Below the pieces are notes generated by a model that saw nothing but the letters and a program-made list of their open reading frames with translations, ran no database searches and had not been told where the DNA came from. Position numbers and translations under genes: made by a program. Positions 20,776 to 30,000 of a stretch of DNA of 64,000 nt are shown one piece after another. This stretch comes from Cellulomonas sp. (GTDB lineage Bacteria; Actinomycetota; Actinomycetes; Actinomycetales; Cellulomonadaceae), in contig NZ_JADGMY010000011.1 in the NCBI RefSeq assembly GCF_015234515.1, positions 124,001-188,000 on the forward strand. The letters run 5' to 3'. Within the stretch, counting starts at the first letter, position 1; each line of letters begins with the position of its first letter.

Positions 20776-22419
20776 ATGCCCAGCCAGCCCACCCTCACCG
20801 GCGACGCCACGGACCCCACGGGGACCACGGGCGGCACGTCCGGGCCCCGGGGCGTGTCGTCACGCGACCGTGACCGGCCCGCACGCGGTCCGGTCCGTCC
20901 CGGCACGCTCGTCAAGATCGCCGTCATGGCGGTCGTCAACGCCTTGGGGGTCTTCGGGGTCCTCGCCGCGTGGCGCGAGGGCCACATGGGCATCCTCGCC
21001 GCGATGGTCGCGCTGGTCGTCGCCGCGGACTGGGTGTACTTCTCGCGGCGCACGCTGCCGCTGAAGTACATCCTGCCGGGCCTGGCGTTCCTGCTCGTCT
21101 TCCAGGTCTACGTCGTCGCCTACACCGGCTGGGTCGCGTTCACCAACTACGGCGACGGTCACAACTCCACCAAGGAGCAGGCCGTCGAGGCGCTGCTGCT
21201 GCAGAACGAGCGCCGTGTCGAGGGCTCCGCGACCTACCCGCTGACCGTCGTCGAGCGCGGCGGTGCGCTCGGCTTCGCGATCGTCGAGGACGGCGAGGCG
21301 ATGGTCGGCACGGCGGACGACCCGCTGAGCGAGGTGCCGGACGCGACCGTCGACGACGACCGCGTCACCGAGGTCCCCGGCGCCACCGTCCTGAGCCGCC
21401 AGGAGATCCTGCGCCGGCAGTCGGAGGTCACGAGCCTGCGGGTGCCCGTGTCGGACGACCCGAACGACGGCTGGGTGCGCACGCAGGACGCCCGCACCGG
21501 GTTCCTCGCGACCCCGTCGCTCGAGTGGGACCCCGAGGCCGACACGATGACGGACGTCGCGACCGGCACCGTGTACAGGGCGACCTCCGACGGCTCCTTC
21601 CGCTCCGACGACGGTCAGCGGCTCAACGTCGGCTGGCGGGTCATGGTGGGCATCGACAACTTCCGCACCGCGTTCGGTGACGAGCGGTACGCCCAGCCCT
21701 TCGTCAAGATCCTCGTGTGGACCTTCGCGTTCGCGATCCTGTCGGTCGTCACCACGTTCCTGCTGGGCCTGTTCCTCGCCATCACCTTCAACGACACGCG
21801 GGTGCGGGGCCGCAAGGTCTACCGCACGCTGCTGATCTTCCCGTACGCGATCCCCGGCTTCCTGGCGGCGCTGCTGTGGTCCGGCATGCTCAACCGCTCG
21901 TACGGGTTCATCAACCAGGTGCTGCTCGGCGGGGCCGCCGTGCCCTGGCTGACGGACCCGTGGCTGGCGAAGCTGTCGGTGCTCGGGGTGAACCTGTGGC
22001 TGGGCTTCCCCTACATGTTCCTCATCTGCACCGGCGCGCTGCAGTCGCTTCCCGGCGACGTGCTCGAGGCGGCGAAGGTCGACGGTGCCAGCGCGTGGCG
22101 GACCTGGCGCTCGGTGACGCTGCCGCTGCTGCTGGTCGCGACGTCGCCGCTGCTCATCTCGTCGTTCGCCTTCAACTTCAACAACTTCACGCTCATCTAC
22201 ATGCTCACGGGCGGCGGTCCGCGCTTCGCCGACGCGTCCGTGCCGCTCGGCCACACCGACATCCTCATCTCGATGGTGTACTCCGTGTCCGGCCTGGACG
22301 GCACCGCGGCCAAGAACTACGGCCTGGCGAGCGCGCTGTCGATCGTCATCTTCGTCATCGTCGCGACGATCTCGGCGATCACGTTCAAGCGGACCAAGCA
22401 GTTCGAGGAGATCAGCTGA
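20776..22419 (+). CDS. malF: Maltose-type ABC transporter permease MalF
   Basis: 547 residues, long for a sugar permease because of a large extracytoplasmic insertion (about residues 120-270) between the early helices and the permease core, as in E. coli MalF. The EAA loop appears as LEAAKVDGASAWRTWRSVTL. Eight or so hydrophobic segments are visible. It forms the channel with MalG. The ATG follows a 120-bp spacer holding a strong hairpin. Confidence 0.88.
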   Translation: MPSQPTLTGDATDPTGTTGGTSGPRGVSSRDRDRPARGPVRPGTLVKIAVMAVVNALGVFGVLAAWREGHMGILAAMVALVVAADWVYFSRRTLPLKYILPGLAFLLVFQVYVVAYTGWVAFTNYGDGHNSTKEQAVEALLLQNERRVEGSATYPLTVVERGGALGFAIVEDGEAMVGTADDPLSEVPDATVDDDRVTEVPGATVLSRQEILRRQSEVTSLRVPVSDDPNDGWVRTQDARTGFLATPSLEWDPEADTMTDVATGTVYRATSDGSFRSDDGQRLNVGWRVMVGIDNFRTAFGDERYAQPFVKILVWTFAFAILSVVTTFLLGLFLAITFNDTRVRGRKVYRTLLIFPYAIPGFLAALLWSGMLNRSYGFINQVLLGGAAVPWLTDPWLAKLSVLGVNLWLGFPYMFLICTGALQSLPGDVLEAAKVDGASAWRTWRSVTLPLLLVATSPLLISSFAFNFNNFTLIYMLTGGGPRFADASVPLGHTDILISMVYSVSGLDGTAAKNYGLASALSIVIFVIVATISAITFKRTKQFEEIS

Positions 22420-22420
22420 C

Positions 22421-23329
22421 ATGGTCACCACCGACGTCACCACCTCGTCCAGCGCCGCACCGCGTCCCGACGAGCACCGCATGCCCCGGCGGCGGTGGTT
22501 CGCCGAGCTCGGCTGGCGCCACCTCGTCGGCATCGTGGCCATCGTCTACGCGCTGTTCCCGATCGTCTACGTGATCTCGGCGTCGCTGTCCGAGGGCGGC
22601 ACGCTGACCGGCTCCAACGAGCTGTTCGCCGAGGTGAGCACCTCGAACTACGAGGCGCTCGGCGGCACGCTGTTCTGGACGTGGCTGGGCAACTCGCTGC
22701 AGATCGCGATCGCGACCGGTGTCGGGACGGTCCTCATGGGTGCCGCCGCGGCGTACGCGTTCTCCCGGTTCCGGTTCACGGGCCGCCGCGCGGGACTGAC
22801 CACGCTGCTCATCATCCAGATGTTCCCGCAGATGCTCGCGTTCGTCGCGGTCTTCCTGCTGCTGATCACGCTCGGCAACGTCGTGCCGGTCCTGGGGCTG
22901 AACAGCAAGCTCGCGCTCATCGCCGTGTACCTCGGCGGCGCACTGGGCGTGAACACGTTCCTCATGTACGGGTTCTTCAACACCATCCCGCGCGAGCTCG
23001 ACGAGGCCGCCAAGATCGATGGCGCCACGCACGCCCAGACCTACTGGACGATCATCCTGCGGCTCGTCACGCCGATCCTGGCCGTCGTCGCGCTGCTGTC
23101 GTTCATCAGCACGTTCGGGGAGTTCATCATCGCCCGGCTCGTGCTGCAGTCCGAACGCAACTGGACCGTCGCCGTCGGGCTGTACGGCTGGGTGTCGGCG
23201 CTGCTCGAGGCGAACTGGGGGCTCTTCGCCGCCGGCGCCGTCATCTCCGCCCTGCCGGTGCTGGTGCTGTTCCTCTTCCTGCAGAAGTACATCGTCGGTG
23301 GGCTCACGGCGGGCGCCGTCAAGGGGTGA
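22421..23329 (+). CDS. malG: Maltose-type ABC transporter permease MalG
   Basis: 302 residues, six predicted helices, with the EAA motif ELDEAAKIDGATHAQTYWTI. It starts one base after the malF stop, so it is cotranslated. No ATPase gene follows; the next gene is dgt. Actinobacterial sugar importers often share one distant MsiK-type ATPase, which would explain this. Confidence 0.9.
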   Translation: MVTTDVTTSSSAAPRPDEHRMPRRRWFAELGWRHLVGIVAIVYALFPIVYVISASLSEGGTLTGSNELFAEVSTSNYEALGGTLFWTWLGNSLQIAIATGVGTVLMGAAAAYAFSRFRFTGRRAGLTTLLIIQMFPQMLAFVAVFLLLITLGNVVPVLGLNSKLALIAVYLGGALGVNTFLMYGFFNTIPRELDEAAKIDGATHAQTYWTIILRLVTPILAVVALLSFISTFGEFIIARLVLQSERNWTVAVGLYGWVSALLEANWGLFAAGAVISALPVLVLFLFLQKYIVGGLTAGAVKG

Positions 23330-23351
23330 GCAGGGCAGGGCCCGCCGGCTC

Positions 23352-23357
23352 TACCCT
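23352..23357 (+). promoter_or_regulatory. -10 element of leaderless dgt
   Basis: TACCCT ends six bases before GTG 23364, between malG and dgt, with no ribosome site. Confidence 0.5.
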
Positions 23358-23363
23358 GGGCAC

Positions 23364-24653
23364 GTGACCGCTCTCGACCACATCGCGCCCGACGTCGACG
23401 GGTACGCCGACGCCGACCGTGAACGCTGGGTCGCCGAGGGGGAGAAGTCCCGCGAGCGCACGCCGTTCGAACGGGACCGTGCGCGCATCGTGCACTCCTC
23501 GGCGCTGCGCCGCCTGGGGGCGAAGACGCAGGTGCTCGGGCCGTCCTCGGACGACTTCGTGCGCACCCGGCTGACCCACACGCTCGAGGTCGCGCAGGTG
23601 GGGCGCGAGCTCGGCAAGGCGCTCGGCTGCGACCCCGACGTCGTCGACACGGCCTGCCTCGCGCACGACCTGGGTCACCCGCCCTTCGGGCACAACGGCG
23701 AGCGCGCGCTGGCCGAGCTCGCGCGGGGGATCGGCGGGTTCGAGGGCAACGCGCAGACGCTGCGTCTCCTGACGCGCCTCGACCCGAAGGTCGTCGCCCC
23801 GGACGGACGGTCGGTGGGCCTGAACCTCACGCGCGCGAGCCTGGACGCGTCCGTGAAGTACCCGTGGCGGTACGGGCGGGGGCCCATCAGCCCCGCCAGC
23901 GGGCGGCCCACCCACAAGTTCGGCGTCTACGAGGACGACCTGCCGGTGTTCACGTGGCTGCGTGCGGACGCGCCAGACGGCCGCAAGTGCCTCGAGGCTC
24001 AGGTCATGGACCTCGCCGACGACATCTCGTACTCGGTGCACGACGTGGAGGACGCCGTCGTGGGCGGGCGCCTCGACCTGGGCGTGCTGACCCGGCCCGA
24101 CGAGCGCGCCCGTGTCGTCGAGGCCGTCGACACCTGGTACGGCGCGCAGGTCACCGCGGACGAGCTCTCCGCCGCCATGGACCGGCTCGTGGCGGCGCGG
24201 CTGTGGGAGCGTGGGTTCGACGGGTCGCGTCGGGCGCTCGCGGTGCTCAAGGACGCCACGAGCCAGCTCATCGGCCGGTTCGCGAAGGCCGCGCAGCAGG
24301 CGACGCGCGCCCGGTACGGCGACGGGCCGCTGACCCGGTACGGCGCCGAGCTCGTCGTCCCGCACGACACGCTCGCGGAGATCCTGGTGCTCAAGGGCCT
24401 GGCGGTCGCCTACGTGATGGCACCGCGCGAGCTCGAGCCGCTCTACCAGCGCCAGCGCCAGGTCCTCACCGACCTGGTGGAGCTGATGGCCGACCGCGGC
24501 GCCGACGTCCTGGAGCCCCCGTTCGCCGTCGACTGGCACGCGGCCGACGACGACGCGCAGCGGCTGCGCGTCGTCGTCGACCAGGTCGCCTCCCTCACCG
24601 ACGTGTCGGCGGTCGAGCTCCACGACCGGCTCGTGGGGCCGTCGCGCGGCTGA
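23364..24653 (+). CDS. dgt: Deoxyguanosinetriphosphate triphosphohydrolase-like protein
   Basis: 429 residues. It hydrolyses dNTPs to nucleoside and triphosphate. HD-domain metal ligands are in RTRLTHTLEVAQVGR and CLAHDLGHPPFGHNG, and the later Asp is in ADDISYSVHDVEDAV. GTG 23364 is supported by the leaderless -10 just before it. It lies two genes upstream of dnaG, and dgt-dnaG proximity is common in Actinobacteria; the YCII gene between them is on the other strand. Confidence 0.93.
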   Translation: MTALDHIAPDVDGYADADRERWVAEGEKSRERTPFERDRARIVHSSALRRLGAKTQVLGPSSDDFVRTRLTHTLEVAQVGRELGKALGCDPDVVDTACLAHDLGHPPFGHNGERALAELARGIGGFEGNAQTLRLLTRLDPKVVAPDGRSVGLNLTRASLDASVKYPWRYGRGPISPASGRPTHKFGVYEDDLPVFTWLRADAPDGRKCLEAQVMDLADDISYSVHDVEDAVVGGRLDLGVLTRPDERARVVEAVDTWYGAQVTADELSAAMDRLVAARLWERGFDGSRRALAVLKDATSQLIGRFAKAAQQATRARYGDGPLTRYGAELVVPHDTLAEILVLKGLAVAYVMAPRELEPLYQRQRQVLTDLVELMADRGADVLEPPFAVDWHAADDDAQRLRVVVDQVASLTDVSAVELHDRLVGPSRG

Positions 24654-24671
24654 CTCCCTGGACGTGCGGCC

Positions 24672-25013
24672 TCAGTCGCCCGCGTCCAGCGGCCAGACGG
24701 GCCGCACCTCGACCCTGCCCGCGCGGGCCATGGGGTGAGCGGCGGCGATCGCGACCGCCTCGTCGAGGTCGGCCGCCTCGATGACGTCGTACCCGGCGAT
24801 GTGCTCCCGGGTCTCCGCGAACGGGCCGTCGGTCAGCACGACCGCGTCACCCCGACGCCGGACCGTCGTCGCGGCCTCGACCGGGCGCAGGCGGTCGCCG
24901 TGCTTCCACACGCCGCGCGCGTCCACGTCGGCGCCCCACTGCTCGATCGTCAGATCCCCGGGCGCGGCGTCCTCGCCGTCGGGGTCGGTGCAGATGAAGA
25001 GCATGTACTCCAC
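24672..25013 (-). CDS. YCII-related protein
   Basis: 113 residues. The YciI-like ferredoxin fold is visible (MLFICTDPDG at the start, TDGPFAETREHIAGYDVIEA in the middle and VEVRPVWPL at the end). Relatives with the DGPF motif are often encoded beside ECF sigma factors; none is next to this gene. GTG 25013 has GAGGAGG five bases upstream. Biochemical role unknown. Confidence 0.8.
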   Translation of the reverse strand: MEYMLFICTDPDGEDAAPGDLTIEQWGADVDARGVWKHGDRLRPVEAATTVRRRGDAVVLTDGPFAETREHIAGYDVIEAADLDEAVAIAAAHPMARAGRVEVRPVWPLDAGD

Positions 25014-25148
25014 GTCGTCCTCCTCGTGCCTCGCGGGGGTGGTCCACCCGTCACCCGCATGACGCGCGGCCCGCAGGACATTCGACAGCACGGAGGCCCG
25101 CGGCGCCTGCACGGAGCAGCGCGCGTCCCCGCGTCCGGTCGGGACGCC

Positions 25149-25154
25149 TAGACT
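25149..25154 (+). promoter_or_regulatory. -10 element of leaderless dnaG
   Basis: TAGACT ends seven bases before GTG 25162 and no Shine-Dalgarno sequence is present. Confidence 0.55.
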
Positions 25155-25161
25155 CTGGGCC

Positions 25162-27120
25162 GTGGCCGGACGGATTCTGCGGGAGGACGTGGAGGCCGTC
25201 CGCGAGCGCGTCCGCATCGAGGAGGTCGTCGGTGCCCACGTCGCGCTGCGGCCGGCCGGCGTCGGCTCCCTCAAGGGCCTGTGCCCCTTCCACGACGAGC
25301 GCTCGCCGTCCTTCCACGTGCGCCCACAGGTGGGGCGCTACCACTGCTTCGGGTGCGGCGAGGGCGGCGACGTCATCGCGTTCGTGCAGCAGGTCGACGG
25401 CCTGGGGTTCACCGACGCCGTCGAGTACCTCGCGTCCCGGGCGGGCATGCAGCTGCGGTACGAGGAGGGCGGGGGGCCCTCGCGGCCCGGTGAGGAGCCC
25501 GGTCGGCGTCGCCGCCTGCTGGACGCCCACCGCATCAGCGAGGAGTTCTTCCGCGAGCAGCTCGTCACCCCGCAGGCCGCGGTGGCCCGGGCGTTCCTCG
25601 CGGAGCGCGGGTTCGACAGGTCGGCGGCCGACGACTTCGGCGTCGGCTTCGCCCCGCAGGGCTGGGACGGCCTGCTGCGGCACCTGCGCGGGCGCGGCTT
25701 CACCGAGGCCGAGCTGACGGCCTCCGGGCTCGTCAGCCAGGGCCAGCGCGGGATCTACGACCGGTTCCGTGGGCGGCTGGTGTGGCCGATCCGGGAGGTG
25801 ACCGGGGAGACCGTGGGGTTCGGCGCGCGCAAGCTCCTCGACGACGACACCGGCCCCAAGTACCTCAACACCCCCGAGACGCCGCTGTACCGCAAGTCGC
25901 ACGTGCTCTACGGCATCGACCTGGCCAAGCGGGAGATCGCCCGCGAGAAGCAGGTGGTCGTGGTCGAGGGCTACACCGACGTCATGGCGATGCACCTGTC
26001 GGGCGTGCGGACGGCGGTGGCCACCTGCGGGACGGCCTTCGGCCCGGAGCACGCGCGCATCGTGCGGCGGCTCGTCGGGGACTCCGGGGGAGCAGGTGGC
26101 GTGCAGCTCGCGGGCGGCTCGTCCGTGGGCGGCGCGATCGTCTTCACGTTCGACGGCGACGCGGCGGGCCAGAAGGCGGCGTTGCGCGCGTTCGGCGAGG
26201 ACCAGGCGTTCAACGCGCAGACGTTCGTGGCGGTGGAGCCCTCGGGGATGGACCCGTGCGAGCTGCGCCAGGCGCGCGGACCCGACGCCGTGCGAGCCCT
26301 GGTGGCGTCGCGGCAGCCGCTGTTCGAGTTCGTCATCCGCTCGACGCTCGCGGCGCACGACCTGACGACGGCCGAGGGACGCGTCAGCGCCCTGCGCGCC
26401 ACCGCACCCGTGGTCGCCGGGATCCGTGACTCGGCGCTGCGACCCGAGTACGAGCGGCTGCTGGCGGGCTGGCTCGGCATGGACGACGTCTCCGGGGTGC
26501 GCCGCACGGTCGCCGACGCGGCACGACGCGGCACGCGCACGCCCTCCCGCCCGGGCGACCGGGACGGCGTCCGGCGTCCGGGCGCCGGGTCGCCCGACAC
26601 CTCCGGTCCCGTGCCGGTGGTCCGCATGGCCGCGCCCGACCGTCGGGACCCGGTGGCGCAGGTGGAGCGCACGGCCCTCGAGGTGGTGCTGCAGCACCCG
26701 ACGCTCGTCCCCCCGGAGTTCGACGCGCTGGCGCCGGACGCCTGCACGGCGCCCGCGTACCGCGCCGCGCACGAGGCCGTCCGTGCCGCCGGGGGTGTCG
26801 CGACAGCCGTCGAGATCGTGGCCCGTGGCGGTGAGTCCGCCTGGGTGGGCGCGGTGATCGACGCGGCGGCGGAGCCGGTGCGGGCGCTGCTCACCGAGCT
26901 GTCGGTGGCACCGCTGCCCGAGGACCGCCCGGACTCGCTGCCGGGGTACGTGCGCGGCGTCGTCATGCGCCTGGTCGACGTGGGCCTCACGCGCCGGGTC
27001 GCGGACGTCCGCGGACGGCTGCAGAGGCTCGGCGCCGATGCGGACGCCGACGAGCAGCGCACGCTGCTCGGTGAGCTCCTGGAGCTCGAGGCGCAGCGCC
27101 GCACCCTCCGGCCCGCCTGA
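25162..27120 (+). CDS. dnaG: DNA primase
   Basis: 652 residues. It makes RNA primers for replication at the fork with DnaB. The N-terminal zinc-binding domain shows C-x2-H then C-x2-C (LCPFHDERSP and HCFGCGEGGD). The TOPRIM catalytic core follows with VVVEGYTDVMAMH and FTFDGDAAGQKAA. A Gly-rich insertion (about residues 307-325) sits within TOPRIM. The C-terminal third is the helicase-interacting domain. GTG start fits a leaderless transcript. Confidence 0.96.
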   Translation: MAGRILREDVEAVRERVRIEEVVGAHVALRPAGVGSLKGLCPFHDERSPSFHVRPQVGRYHCFGCGEGGDVIAFVQQVDGLGFTDAVEYLASRAGMQLRYEEGGGPSRPGEEPGRRRRLLDAHRISEEFFREQLVTPQAAVARAFLAERGFDRSAADDFGVGFAPQGWDGLLRHLRGRGFTEAELTASGLVSQGQRGIYDRFRGRLVWPIREVTGETVGFGARKLLDDDTGPKYLNTPETPLYRKSHVLYGIDLAKREIAREKQVVVVEGYTDVMAMHLSGVRTAVATCGTAFGPEHARIVRRLVGDSGGAGGVQLAGGSSVGGAIVFTFDGDAAGQKAALRAFGEDQAFNAQTFVAVEPSGMDPCELRQARGPDAVRALVASRQPLFEFVIRSTLAAHDLTTAEGRVSALRATAPVVAGIRDSALRPEYERLLAGWLGMDDVSGVRRTVADAARRGTRTPSRPGDRDGVRRPGAGSPDTSGPVPVVRMAAPDRRDPVAQVERTALEVVLQHPTLVPPEFDALAPDACTAPAYRAAHEAVRAAGGVATAVEIVARGGESAWVGAVIDAAAEPVRALLTELSVAPLPEDRPDSLPGYVRGVVMRLVDVGLTRRVADVRGRLQRLGADADADEQRTLLGELLELEAQRRTLRPA

Positions 27121-27147
27121 CGTCGTCCTGGCGGCCCGCGGACGCCC

Positions 27148-27942
27148 TCAGCGCAGCGCGACGAGCCCGGTGCCGTCGTCCGTGACCCTCGTGTCGGTCA
27201 CGGCCGTGACGGTCATGGACCGCAGCCGCAGGTTCCCGCCGTAGTACGACAGGAACGCGGTGTCCGTCGCGTCGCGCCCCGTGGCGATGCGCAGCAGCGA
27301 CGCGCGCGGCGCGAGCCCTGTCGCGTCGACGACGTGCCAGGCGCCCTCGACGTACGCCTCGGCGACCGCGTGGAAGTCCATCGGCTTGAGCCCGGGCGCG
27401 TACGCGGACGCGAGACGGGCCGGCACGTCGCACGCCCGCAGCAGCGCCACGACGAGGTGCGCGAAGTCCCGGCACACGCCGCGCCGCTTCAGGAGCGTGT
27501 CCGTGGCGCTGTCCGTCGGCAGGCTGGATCCGGGCAGGTAGGTGACGTGCCTGCTCACCCACGTCACGACGGCGTCGAGGAGCTCGGCCTCGGCAAGGTC
27601 ACGGAACTGGTCCCGCGCGAACGCGAGGAGCCGGTCGGAGTCGGCGTACCGGCTGGGGCGGCGGTACTCGACGAGGTCGACGTCCTCGACCGGGGGAGCC
27701 GTGGCCTGACCGGTGACCGTCGCCTGGTAGTCCACGACGACGCGTCCGGCCGGCGCGAGGATCCGGTGCATGCGTCCGCCGTGCGGCGTCTTGATCTCGA
27801 GCACGTCGAGCGGGTCGTCGTCGGTGCGCGCGAGCATCAGCTCGGTGCGCTCGAACGGACCCTCCGCGACAGCCACGGAGAGCAGCAGCTCGAGCGGCGC
27901 GTGGACGTCGAGCGAGAGGTGGGCAGCCACGGAGCGCAGCAC
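27148..27942 (-). CDS. Transglutaminase-like cysteine protease-fold protein
   Basis: 264 residues. An N-terminal beta-rich domain (Bact_transglu_N-like, residues 1-110) precedes a transglutaminase core with the catalytic triad in KRRGVCRDFAHL (Cys), DFHAVAEAYV (His) and VVDATG (Asp). No signal peptide, so cytoplasmic; such proteins are presumed peptidases or amidases. The GTG start at 27942 has GGAAGG eleven bases upstream, a long spacing, so the start is slightly uncertain. It converges with dnaG. Confidence 0.85.
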   Translation of the reverse strand: MLRSVAAHLSLDVHAPLELLLSVAVAEGPFERTELMLARTDDDPLDVLEIKTPHGGRMHRILAPAGRVVVDYQATVTGQATAPPVEDVDLVEYRRPSRYADSDRLLAFARDQFRDLAEAELLDAVVTWVSRHVTYLPGSSLPTDSATDTLLKRRGVCRDFAHLVVALLRACDVPARLASAYAPGLKPMDFHAVAEAYVEGAWHVVDATGLAPRASLLRIATGRDATDTAFLSYYGGNLRLRSMTVTAVTDTRVTDDGTGLVALR

Positions 27943-28392
27943 GGACGACGCATCCTTCCCCGGCCAGGACGGGCCGGACGACGGGTGGTGACAGGGGACG
28001 GCACGGTGAGGAGCGGATGCGCGGGACGCGGGGTCGACGGCTCGTCCGGAAGCCGGTCGACGATGTCGGTGGGCACCCGGACGGGGGCACGGCGAGGCGG
28101 GGGAGAGACGGGGGAGAGGCGGTGAGATGGTCCCGGGGCGAGCGGGATCGAGGCAAGTGTGAGGCTCGTGGGGGCGTACGTCCAGCCCTCGGATCGCCCC
28201 CGACGCCGCCGCAGGTCACAGGCCTGTCCGGGGTGTGCTCAGGGGTGCCCAGGCGCTGCGTGGCACGTCCCGCGGGCCCGGCCGGCGGGGCTGGTGCGAG
28301 CCGCCCCCGGCGGTCGCGTGGTGGCGTGCCGGCGCGCGTGCCACGCTGGGACGCGCCGCGGCGTGGGCCGCGCGGTGAAGGGAGGCAGACAC
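27943..28392. other. Intergenic region with no supported gene
   Basis: About 450 bp between divergent genes. Open frames here lack ribosome sites and recognisable protein sequence. It presumably holds the promoters for the transglutaminase-like gene and the 98-residue gene; I see no clear operator or RNA structure. Confidence 0.4.
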
Positions 28393-28689
28393 GTGCCGCG
28401 ACGTCTCTCGAGCGCCCAGGTCGCCGCGTCGAGCACCTGGACCGACCCCGACGGTGTGCGTCGCCCCGCGGGTGACGTGCACGCGTGGGTCCAGGGCAAG
28501 AACCAGACCGTCTGCGGCCTGGCGCTGAGCCGGTCGTCGCTCGCACGCTTCCCGCACGTCGAGTGGCACGAGGCGCTGCCCGAGTCCGGGCCGCACGCCG
28601 ATGCCGTGCAGCACGTGTGCCCGCGCTGCCGAGCCGCGCTGCGGCCCCGGGAGGCCGGGGTCGACCGGCGCGCGTTCCGCCGCCCGTGA
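28393..28689 (+). CDS. Small Cys-containing protein of unknown function
   Basis: 98 residues from GTG 28393, which has GGGAGG seven bases upstream. I do not recognise the family. It has VCGLALSRSSLARFPHVEW in the middle and HVCPRCRAALRPRE near the C-terminus, so one Cys plus a C-x2-C pair could bind a metal. Its stop overlaps the GTG of the following phosphoesterase by four bases, so the two are translated together. Confidence 0.6.
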   Translation: MPRRLSSAQVAASSTWTDPDGVRRPAGDVHAWVQGKNQTVCGLALSRSSLARFPHVEWHEALPESGPHADAVQHVCPRCRAALRPREAGVDRRAFRRP

Positions 28690-29264
28690 CCCGCGCTGCC
28701 GACGGCGCCCCGGTGCGCGTGCTCGCCGTCGCCGACACCCACGTGCCGGCGCGCGCGCGTGACCTGCCGCCGGTCGTCTGGCAGGCCGTCGCCGACGCCG
28801 ACCTCGTCGTGCACGCGGGGGACTGGGTGGCGACCGAGCTGCTCGACCGGTTCGAGCGACGCGCGACCCGCCTGCTCGCGTGTCACGGCAACAACGACCC
28901 GCCCGCGCTCGCGGCCCGGGTGCCCGAGGTGGCCCGGGCGGTCGTGGCCGGCGTGCGCGTCGGCGTCGTGCACGAGACCGGTGCCGCGGCGGGTCGCGAG
29001 CGGCGGTGCGACGAGCGGTTCGACGACCTGGACCTGCTGGTCTTCGGGCACAGCCACATCCCGTGGGACTCGGTGACGCCGGCGGGGCTGCGCCTGCTGA
29101 ACCCCGGCTCGCCGACCGACCGTCGCCGGCAGCCCGCCTGCACGTACCTGACGTTCACGCTGCGGGCCGGGACCGTGGCGGACGTCGAGCTGCACCGGCT
29201 GCCGCGACGAGCGGCCGGTCACGCCTCCCGGACCGGCAGCACGAAGGCCCCCGACCCGCGGTGA
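28686..29264 (+). CDS. YfcE/MJ0936-type metallophosphoesterase
   Basis: 192 residues. Metal-binding motifs of calcineurin-like phosphoesterases are present: VLAVADTHVP, VVHAGDWV, CHGNNDPP, VVHETG and FGHSHIPWDS. Small family members act on phosphodiesters. GTG 28686 overlaps the upstream stop. A hairpin overlaps the stop codon. Confidence 0.88.
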   Translation: MTRAADGAPVRVLAVADTHVPARARDLPPVVWQAVADADLVVHAGDWVATELLDRFERRATRLLACHGNNDPPALAARVPEVARAVVAGVRVGVVHETGAAAGRERRCDERFDDLDLLVFGHSHIPWDSVTPAGLRLLNPGSPTDRRRQPACTYLTFTLRAGTVADVELHRLPRRAAGHASRTGSTKAPDPR

Positions 29265-29280
29265 CGCGGGACGGAGGCCT
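29245..29280 (+). terminator. Hairpin terminator after the phosphoesterase gene
   Basis: AGGCC pairs with GGCCT at the ends and CCCGCG with CGCGGG around a GTGA loop, with short mismatches between. It overlaps the stop codon and separates the gene from the opposite-strand tRNA-Asn. Confidence 0.6.
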
Positions 29281-29290
29281 CGTTCTGCGG

Positions 29291-29363
29291 CTCCCCCGAC
29301 TGGACTCGAACCAGTAACCCTTCGATTAACAGTCGAATGCTCTGCCAATTGAGCTACGGGGGA
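29291..29363 (-). tRNA. tRNA-Asn (GTT)
   Basis: 73 bases with a full cloverleaf on the minus strand. The anticodon loop is CTGTTAA, the T arm contains GGTTCGAGTCC, and the acceptor pairs TCCCCCG with CGGGGGA. CCA is not encoded. Confidence 0.97.
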
Positions 29364-29441
29364 TCGTGCGGGGAAAACCCTAGCAGGCTCGCGGGGGTGC
29401 CGGACCCCACGGGGTCGTGCACCGCGCCCTGCGCGCCGGTC

Positions 29442-29954
29442 TCAGGGGGCCAGACCGGCCTCGGCGCGCACGTGCGTCTCGGCATCGGCCACGCGCCGCG
29501 CGACGGCGGGGTCGGTGAGGTCGACGGTGCCGTCGCCGATCACCTGGGTGAACAGGTCGCCGTCCTCGTCGCGTCGCAGCGCGACCCGCACGGCGGTACG
29601 CCCGCCGGGGAGCGTCACGTGCTCGACGTGGACGACGGACTGCTGCACTCGCTCCCGGAACGACTGCACCAGGTCCCACGCGTCGTCGTCGGTCTCGAGG
29701 ACGAGCTCGGTGCGCGCACCGCTGACCCAGTGCACCGTCAGCGTGCGGGTCCGGGCGTCGAGCGAGCCGCGGTCCACGTCGGCCCACGGCGTGCGCACCG
29801 CGCCGTCGTCCACGACGAGGTGCAGCGCGCGGCGGGTCGTCACGACCCAGCGGCCGTCGTCGAGGGGAGCGGCCGCGAGGACCGCGTCGGCCCGCAGGTC
29901 GAGCGCATGTCGCAGGGGATCGGGCAGCCGGCGTCGCCGGGAGAACAGGGCCAC
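29442..29954 (-). CDS. Conserved actinobacterial protein of unknown function
   Basis: 170 residues, no signal peptide or membrane segment. It begins MALFSRRRRLPDPLRHALDL and has alternating beta strands (DGRWVVTTRRALHLV, TRTLTVHWVSGARTELVLE), suggesting a PH-like beta-barrel half, then a charged C-terminal part. TACGGT (29961-29966 on the minus strand) ends six bases before GTG 29954, indicating leaderless translation. Function unknown. Confidence 0.65.
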   Translation of the reverse strand: MALFSRRRRLPDPLRHALDLRADAVLAAAPLDDGRWVVTTRRALHLVVDDGAVRTPWADVDRGSLDARTRTLTVHWVSGARTELVLETDDDAWDLVQSFRERVQQSVVHVEHVTLPGGRTAVRVALRRDEDGDLFTQVIGDGTVDLTDPAVARRVADAETHVRAEAGLAP

Positions 29955-30000
29955 GGCACCACCGTAGCCGTGCCGCGGACCGCCGCCGCGCCGGGCGGGC

